Assembly (NCBI GenBank): GCA_045534445.1
Contig: JAZSJQ010000058.1
Coordinates: 1 to 28,482, forward strand
Length of the DNA stretch: 28,482 nt
Direction of reading: 5' to 3'
Source: JAISGQ01 sp045534445
GTDB taxonomy: Bacteria; Bacillota; Clostridia; Oscillospirales; Acutalibacteraceae
Both the position numbers and the translations under genes were made by a program. Positions 23,451 through 28,482 of this stretch are shown piece by piece. The stretch's first letter is position 1, and each line of letters opens with the position of its first letter. The notes below the pieces were generated by a model. The model worked only from the letters and a program-made list of their open reading frames with translations. It did no database searches and was not told where the DNA came from.

Positions 23451-23509
23451 TGATTAACAGTAAGTTGAGGACTCCGTCCTCAAGCTCTCGCAAGGGGATC
23501 CTGTCTTTT

Positions 23510-25732
23510 TTATATTATGCTGAGCTGTTCGCCCTTTTCCTTGGCACCTGCCGCAGGCAGTGACTTTGCTCTGCATCTGTCGGGATCATCTATCATGCCG
23601 TCGGTGTATATCTGCATATCAACAAGGTGTGCATTCTTTCTCAGGGTCATTACCTGTATGCCCTGAGTGTCCTTTGTGGACTTGGCAGTAATCGCACCTG
23701 TATGCAGAAGAAGTCTGTGGGTGGTGCTGGAGGTCAGAAGAATCTGTGTATCCTCTGTAATGTATTCTGCCTTTACAAAATTGTACTTGCCGCAGTATGC
23801 GTTTATCAGTTTCTTGCGGTTGGTCTTTGTCTGATAGGCTGACATCTCAACCTTTGCAATCTTTCCGTTATCAAAGGCAAACAGCATAAAACCCTCATAT
23901 TTATCTGTCACAGCCATGTATACAACCTTTTCTCCCTCTTCCATACCAAGCACTGCAGGGACATACTCACCCAGCACACTTGCCTTGGTATCGGAGAAAT
24001 TAGCCGCTCTTGTCTTATAGACCTGGCATTTATTTGTAAAGAACAGCAGTTCCACATTATTTCTGCTTTCAATCTGACGGACTATAGAGTCGCCTTCCTT
24101 AAGCTTATGCTCACCACTCATCCTCAGTGACTGGGGAGTTATCTTCTTGAAATAGCCTTCCGCAGTCAGGAAGATATTTACGGGATAATCAGGAATCTCT
24201 TCAACCTCTTCGTATTCTGCAGCTGTATCTTCGCAAAGGATCATGGAGCGTCTCGGCTGACCATACTTGTCGGCAACTTCACGAAGCTCCTTGATTATAA
24301 TCTTCTGCACCTTTTTGTTGGATGCAAGAGTGCTTTCAAGGTCTGCGATCTCCTCCTTGAGCTTATCAACATCTGCAATCCTCTTGAGAATATATTCCCT
24401 GTTTATATGGCGCAATTTTATCTCTGCCACATATTCAGCCTGTATCTCATCGATACCGAAGCCTATCATGAGGTTGGGAACAACCTCCGCTTCCTCTTCA
24501 GTCTCGCGGATTATCTTGATGGCTCTGTCGATATCAAGAAGGATCTTTGAAAGACCTGACAGCAGATGCAGCTTATCCTTGAGCTTGCCGAGGTTATGAT
24601 ATGTTCTTCTTCTCACACATTCAGTTCTGAAGGCTATCCATTCCTCAAGCAGCTCACGCACTCCGAGAACCTTCGGCGTGCCTGCAATAAGAACATTGAA
24701 ATTGCAGGAGAAGCTGTCCTCAAGAGGAGTAAGCTTGAAGAGCTTAGTCATAAGCTTCTGGGGGTCTGTGTTTCTCTCCAGATCAATGGTAATACTCAAT
24801 CCGTCCTTACCCTGCTCATCTCGGATATCGTTTATCTCCTTGATCTTTCCGAGCTTTACAAGCTCAATAACCTTCTCAACAATCGCTTCAATTGATGTTG
24901 TAGGCGGTATCTGGGTAATATCAATGCAGTTTGCGCTCTTGTCATAAGCATATCTCGAGCGCACTCTTACGCTGCCTCTGCCCGTATTGTATATGCCTTT
25001 AAGATCGGTCTGATTCTGAAGTATGAATCCTCCGCCGGGGAAATCAGGCGCGAGAAGCGTTGTTTCAATGTTATGCTCAGGATCGTTTATAAGGGCAATA
25101 GTTGTTTCTATTACCTCTGAAAGATTGAAAGAGCAGATATTGCTTGCCATACCGACTGCTATACCAAGATTGCTGTTGCACAGCACCGATGGGAATGTTA
25201 CGGGCAGCAGAGACGGCTCTTTCATGGTGCCGTCAAAGTTATCCAGCATATCAACTGCATCGCAGTCTATGTCTTTAAAAAGTTCAGAGGATATCTTTGC
25301 AAGCTTTGCCTCGGTATAACGGGACGCTGCAGGAGAGGTATCTCTTGAGTACGCCTTGCCGAAAGAACCCTTTGATTCTATGTACGGGTGGAGAAGTGCC
25401 TCATGTGCAACGGTCATGCGAACGAGAGTATCGTATATAGCCGCATCGCCGTGAGGGTTCAGTGACATTGTAGCACCTGCTATCTTTGCACACTTCTGAA
25501 TATCTCCTGTAAGAAGTCCCATCTTGTACATGGTGTAAAGAAGCTTTCTGTGAGACGGCTTGAAGCCGTCTATCTCAGGAAGCGCACGGCTCATTATTAC
25601 GCTCATTGCGTATGGCATATAGTTGACTTCGATAGTATCGTCTATCTTCTGCTCAACTATTTCACCTGCGCCCTTTATATATCCTTTTGTCGCCGAAGAT
25701 TTGGATTCCGGCGTATTTCTTTTTCTTGCCAT
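23510..25732 (-). CDS. Type IIA DNA topoisomerase subunit A (topo IV / gyrase-like paralogue)
   Basis: Breakage-reunion subunit of 740 residues. YAMSVIMSRALPEIDGFKPSHRKLLYTM matches the GyrA/ParC N-terminus. The catalytic tyrosine is Y139 in SRYTE, and the quinolone-determining segment reads NPHGDAAIYDTLVRM, with alanine (A97) where GyrA has Ser83. A helical coiled-coil follows around residues 440-500, then a beta-pinwheel-like C-terminal domain. I see no GyrA-box (QRRGGRG), so a topo IV-like or specialised enzyme is more likely than true gyrase. It lies 20 bases after the B subunit, with GGA about 8 bases before the ATG. Divergent motifs (SKGSFGKAYSRDTSPAASRYTE) set it apart from canonical GyrA and ParC. 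Confidence 0.9.
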   Translation of the reverse strand: MARKRNTPESKSSATKGYIKGAGEIVEQKIDDTIEVNYMPYAMSVIMSRALPEIDGFKPSHRKLLYTMYKMGLLTGDIQKCAKIAGATMSLNPHGDAAIYDTLVRMTVAHEALLHPYIESKGSFGKAYSRDTSPAASRYTEAKLAKISSELFKDIDCDAVDMLDNFDGTMKEPSLLPVTFPSVLCNSNLGIAVGMASNICSFNLSEVIETTIALINDPEHNIETTLLAPDFPGGGFILQNQTDLKGIYNTGRGSVRVRSRYAYDKSANCIDITQIPPTTSIEAIVEKVIELVKLGKIKEINDIRDEQGKDGLSITIDLERNTDPQKLMTKLFKLTPLEDSFSCNFNVLIAGTPKVLGVRELLEEWIAFRTECVRRRTYHNLGKLKDKLHLLSGLSKILLDIDRAIKIIRETEEEAEVVPNLMIGFGIDEIQAEYVAEIKLRHINREYILKRIADVDKLKEEIADLESTLASNKKVQKIIIKELREVADKYGQPRRSMILCEDTAAEYEEVEEIPDYPVNIFLTAEGYFKKITPQSLRMSGEHKLKEGDSIVRQIESRNNVELLFFTNKCQVYKTRAANFSDTKASVLGEYVPAVLGMEEGEKVVYMAVTDKYEGFMLFAFDNGKIAKVEMSAYQTKTNRKKLINAYCGKYNFVKAEYITEDTQILLTSSTTHRLLLHTGAITAKSTKDTQGIQVMTLRKNAHLVDMQIYTDGMIDDPDRCRAKSLPAAGAKEKGEQLSII

Positions 25733-25752
25733 CAGTTTTTTCCTTTCGGCTG

Positions 25753-27741
25753 TTATTGTACGTCAGCAAGGTCAATAAACTCACTGCCATGCTCGGTAAT
25801 GTATTCCTTTCTGCCCGACAGATTGTCGCCCAGCAGAATGTCAAACATCTGTGCCGTTCTCTCCACATCAGAAGGCACTACCTTTATGAGTCTTCGTGTC
25901 TCAGGGTTCATGGTGGTAAGGTTCATCATGTCTGCGTTGTTCTCACCAAGTCCCTTGGAACGGTTTATCTTGTGCTTTTTCTTGCCGATCTTTTCCATTA
26001 CCTCCGTTTTTTCCTGCTCTGTATACGCAAAGTAGGTCTCATCTGAAGTCGTTATCTCGTAAAGCGGAGATTCTGCTATGAATACTTTTCCTTCCTCAAT
26101 AAGCTTCGGGGTAAGGCGGTAGAACATGGTCAGAATCAGAGTTCTGATCTGATAACCGTCAACATCAGCGTCGGTACAGATTATGACCTTGTTCCAGCGA
26201 AGCTGATTGATGTCAAAGGTAGCAAGATTCTTTGCGGATTTGCCCTGTACGTCAACTCCGCAGCCGAGAACTTTTATAAGGTCGGTAATTATTTCGCTCT
26301 TGAAAATTCTGGTGTAGTCTGCCTTAAGACAGTTGAGGATCTTTCCTCTGACAGGCATTATTCCCTGGAAATTAGGATCTCTTGCAACCTTACAGGAGCC
26401 TGCCGCAGAGTCACCCTCCACGATATAAAGCTCACGCTCGTTTACATCCCTGCTTCGGCAGTCAATGAATTTGGCAACTCTGGTTGTCATGTCCATGTTG
26501 CTTGTAAGGTTCTTCTTTATCTGAAGCCTCTGCTTTTCTGCGCTCTCGCGGCTCTGCTTGTTGATAAGGCACTGTGCGCATATTTTATCGGCTTCCATTG
26601 GATTTTCAAGGAACCAGACTTCAAGCTGATGCTTGAAGAATTCCGTCATTGCCTCGCGGATAAACTTGTTGTTTATCGCTTTCTTAGTCTGATTTTCATA
26701 GCTTGTCTGGTTTGAGAAGGAAGAAACAACAATTACAAGACAATCCGAAACGTCCTGATATTTGATGCTGCTCTCATTTTTATTGTATTTACCTGTCGCT
26801 TTCAAGCGATGATCGATTATTGAGGTAAACGCGCTCTGTACTGCTTTATCAGGCGCACCGCCATGCTCGAGCCAGCTTGAATTGTGGTAATATTCGGTAA
26901 GATTTACCTTGTTTGAAAACGCAACCGCGGCATTTATACGCACATTGTAATCGGGCTTGTCCTCTCTGTCACGTCCGCGGCGTTCACACTTCCACACCTG
27001 AACAGAGCTCATGCCGTTTTCGCCTACAATCTCACGGACGTGGTCTGCAATACCCTCTTTATAAAGGAATTCCTGTTTTTTTCCTTCTTTTTTGTCATCA
27101 AAAATGAAAGAAACACCTGCGTTTACGATAGCCTGACGCTTGAGAATATCTTCAAAGTATTCTGCAGGAATATCAATTTCTGTAAAGACCTCAAGATCAG
27201 GAAGCCACTTGATTTTTGTTCCGGTTCTTTTGCCCGAAAAAGGCTCCTTCTGAAGTCCGCCTATGTTTTCGCCCTTTTCGAAGTGAAGTCTGTAAACAAA
27301 ACCGTCTCTTATGACCTCTGCGTCCATATATGTTGATGCATACTGAGTAGCGCAAAGTCCGAGACCGTTAAGACCGAGGGAAAACTCATAGGTCTCATTG
27401 GTGTCGTTATTGTATTTTCCGCCGCCGTACAGCTCACAGAAAGCAATTTCCCAGTTATACTTCTGTTCCCTTTCGTTATATTCGACAGGGATACCTCGTC
27501 CCATATCGGCAATTTCAATGGCACCATCCTGAAAACGGGTAACAGTAATTTTATTACCGTAGCCTTCTCTGGCTTCGTCTATCGAGTTTGAAAGAATTTC
27601 AAAAACCGCGTGCTGACAGCCCTCAATGCTGTCCGAGCCGAAAATGACCGCAGGACGCTTACGAACTCTGTCAGCGCCTTTGAGCAACGACATACTGTCA
27701 TTGCTGTATTCACTTTTTGTGGTTCTTTTCTTGTTCTCCAT
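25753..27741 (-). CDS. Type IIA DNA topoisomerase subunit B (topo IV / gyrase-like paralogue)
   Basis: ATPase and Toprim subunit, 662 residues. The GHKL ATP site shows FEILSNSIDEA (E48, N52), ADMGRGIPV and SLGLNGLGLCATQ; the QTK loop is in SYENQTKKAINN; the Toprim domain has VEGDSAAGS (E442), PVRGKILN and CTDADVDGYQIRTL (D524, D526, D528), then RSKGLGE. These metal and nucleotide residues are intact, so it should be active. I chose the ATG at 27741; another in-frame ATG at 27765 lacks a Shine-Dalgarno, and the spacing for the chosen one is long, so the start is uncertain by eight codons. First gene of a two-gene operon with the A subunit. Confidence 0.91.
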   Translation of the reverse strand: MENKKRTTKSEYSNDSMSLLKGADRVRKRPAVIFGSDSIEGCQHAVFEILSNSIDEAREGYGNKITVTRFQDGAIEIADMGRGIPVEYNEREQKYNWEIAFCELYGGGKYNNDTNETYEFSLGLNGLGLCATQYASTYMDAEVIRDGFVYRLHFEKGENIGGLQKEPFSGKRTGTKIKWLPDLEVFTEIDIPAEYFEDILKRQAIVNAGVSFIFDDKKEGKKQEFLYKEGIADHVREIVGENGMSSVQVWKCERRGRDREDKPDYNVRINAAVAFSNKVNLTEYYHNSSWLEHGGAPDKAVQSAFTSIIDHRLKATGKYNKNESSIKYQDVSDCLVIVVSSFSNQTSYENQTKKAINNKFIREAMTEFFKHQLEVWFLENPMEADKICAQCLINKQSRESAEKQRLQIKKNLTSNMDMTTRVAKFIDCRSRDVNERELYIVEGDSAAGSCKVARDPNFQGIMPVRGKILNCLKADYTRIFKSEIITDLIKVLGCGVDVQGKSAKNLATFDINQLRWNKVIICTDADVDGYQIRTLILTMFYRLTPKLIEEGKVFIAESPLYEITTSDETYFAYTEQEKTEVMEKIGKKKHKINRSKGLGENNADMMNLTTMNPETRRLIKVVPSDVERTAQMFDILLGDNLSGRKEYITEHGSEFIDLADVQ

Positions 27742-27782
27742 ACTTATAATTTCTTTCCTTTTCATTAAACATTACTTGATAT

Positions 27783-27811
27783 ATTTTACATAATTTGTGT
27801 CTGTATGTCAA
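27783..27811 (-). promoter_or_regulatory. Promoter of topoisomerase operon
   Basis: On the minus strand a consensus TTGACA (27811-27806), a 17-base spacer and TAAAAT (27788-27783). The start of transcription would be about 35 bases before the chosen ATG. Confidence 0.8.
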
Positions 27812-27863
27812 TACATATACATTATATTGTGCTGATTTACTCAATAACACACACTAAAAAAGA

Positions 27864-27878
27864 GACCGCACAGCGGTC
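27864..27878 (-). terminator. Terminator downstream of CD1247-like gene
   Basis: On the minus strand GACCGC-TGT-GCGGTC is followed by TCTTTTTT, a compact intrinsic terminator between the zinc-ribbon gene (stop at 27949) and the topoisomerase promoter. Confidence 0.75.
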
Positions 27879-27892
27879 GCTCACAGACGCAC

Positions 27893-27928
27893 TTGAACAG
27901 GGATGCGATAAAATCGCTCCCTGTTCAA
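27893..27928 (-). repeat. Strong hairpin without T-tract, just before the terminator
   Basis: TTGAACAGGGA pairs with TCCCTGTTCAA (11 bases, perfect), with an inner GCGAT/ATCGC stem and a one-base bulge. It lies 21 bases after the stop of the zinc-ribbon gene and 14 bases before the terminator hairpin on the same strand. It may protect the mRNA 3' end. Confidence 0.7.
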
Positions 27929-27948
27929 CATTATTGCTTTAATTAAAA

Positions 27949-28365
27949 TTAGCCCTCGAGGTCAAACTCAAGCTTCTCACCGCAGTTGGGGCACTCCATC
28001 TCGCCGGCATTGATCATATCCTCATCGAGGCAGATGGTCTCACCGCAGGTGGGGCAGGTTACTTCGTAGAAAAGCTCGTCAACATCCTTCTTTTCGGGGA
28101 TATCTTCGACAGAACCGCAGCAGCAATCGCAATCGCAGTCATCGTCGCCGTAGAGATCCTTCTCAACCTCGCCGAGATCCTCGTCAACAGCATCAATCTG
28201 CTCCTGAAGCTCGGTAAAGCCGTCCTGAAGGTTAGCTACGTTGTCAACGATGTCCTCGATAAGCTCAAGAAGGTTCTTGATAACCTTGGTGTCCTTCTTG
28301 GAATCGTCAAGACCGAGACCTTCAACGAGACCCTTAACATAAGCAAGTTTTTCGATTGTATTCAT
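27949..28365 (-). CDS. CD1247-like small acidic zinc-ribbon protein
   Basis: 138 residues, very acidic. Residues 1-75 are helical and probably coiled-coil (IEKLAYVKGLVEGLGLDDSKK, then LQEQIDAVDEDLGEVEKDLYG), matching the N-terminal domain described in Clostridia as CD1247. A cysteine-rich DDDCDCDCCCGS patch follows, then a C-terminal zinc ribbon with CPTCGE and CPNCGE. GAGGAGG lies about 8 bases before the ATG. It directly follows efp (35-base gap) on the same strand and ends at a terminator. The role is unknown; protein or metal binding is likely. The family name is from memory and should be confirmed. Confidence 0.85.
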   Translation of the reverse strand: MNTIEKLAYVKGLVEGLGLDDSKKDTKVIKNLLELIEDIVDNVANLQDGFTELQEQIDAVDEDLGEVEKDLYGDDDCDCDCCCGSVEDIPEKKDVDELFYEVTCPTCGETICLDEDMINAGEMECPNCGEKLEFDLEG

Positions 28366-28400
28366 GATAATGCCTCCTCAAGAAGTTTATCGTTGATTAA

Positions 28401-28482
28401 TTATTTTGCACGACCAATATACTCGCCCACCGTCCTATCGATCTGGAACTTGTCACCCTCGTTGATGAAAAGGGGAACATAA
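28401..28482 (-). CDS. efp: Elongation factor P (partial, C-terminus only)
   Basis: Only the last 26 residues are visible, ending VPLFINEGDKFQIDRTVGEYIGRAK. This is the conserved C-terminal OB-fold end of EF-P (usual form PLFINEGD..vDTRTGEYveR), the factor that rescues ribosomes stalled at polyproline. The rest lies beyond the window. It is upstream of the CD1247-like gene on the same strand and may be cotranscribed with it. Confidence 0.88.
   Translation of the reverse strand, partial: YVPLFINEGDKFQIDRTVGEYIGRAK

Noticed and set aside
23389..23454. Small open frame (21 codons) running through the DUF4364 terminator
   Set aside because: No Shine-Dalgarno and its coding part is mostly the terminator stem; most likely chance.
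1..28482. CRISPR arrays, insertion sequences, phage genes, tRNA or rRNA genes
   Set aside because: I saw no regularly spaced repeats, transposase or integrase motifs, or cloverleaf-like sequences by eye; a dedicated tRNA or repeat scan was not possible.

Overview
The window looks like chromosome from an anaerobic, low-to-mid GC, Gram-positive Clostridia, most likely the Ruminococcaceae/Oscillospiraceae side (inference, no database search). Supporting genes are an infC-rpmI-rplT operon with a leader attenuator, dipicolinate synthase (dpaA-dpaB, a spore trait), a class B sortase, a DUF4364 protein, a CD1247-like zinc-ribbon protein, and a ferredoxin-linked indolepyruvate oxidoreductase beside a phenylacetate-CoA ligase. 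I see no tRNA, rRNA, CRISPR, insertion sequence or prophage. No gene-free stretch exceeds 300 bases; the longest are about 273 (1051-1323) and 287 bases (20986-21272), both between divergent promoters.

Layout. 1-1250 (minus): rplT (cut by the window edge), rpmI and infC, with their promoter and leader. 1263-8511 (plus): a compact seven-gene run of metG, tatD, an APH-fold kinase, an M32 carboxypeptidase, rph and two GNAT acetyltransferases, closed by a strong terminator. 8519-9284 (minus): an XRE regulator with its own promoter. 9322-10014 (plus): a histidine phosphatase. 10054-11648 (minus): an ECF sigma factor translationally coupled to a membrane anti-sigma-like protein. 11766-15439 (minus): iorA-iorB-paaK, a route from aryl-pyruvates to aryl-acetates that can conserve energy. 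15572-16258 (plus): an orphan lipoprotein. 16320-21047 (minus): iscS-thiI plus a gene joining a complete CinA to a transmembrane class B sortase. 21193-22683 (plus): dpaA-dpaB behind a promoter resembling late mother-cell sporulation promoters. 22702-23336 (plus): a DUF4364 protein. 23510-27811 (minus): a two-gene type IIA topoisomerase operon. 27864-28482 (minus): the CD1247-like protein and the last residues of elongation factor P.

How the genes work together. Translation and RNA metabolism dominate (IF3, L35, L20, MetRS, RNase PH, EF-P, and s4U tRNA thiolation by IscS-ThiI). IorAB and PaaK form one catabolic unit. All four convergent junctions share one symmetric hairpin with A and T tracts on opposite sides, so each probably terminates both strands.

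The most unusual item is the CinA-sortase fusion (16320-18620): a cytoplasmic nucleotide-salvage enzyme tethered through one membrane span to an extracellular transpeptidase. Other points of interest are the non-AUG (AUC) start and leader architecture of infC, and a topoisomerase A subunit with alanine at the quinolone-contact serine position.
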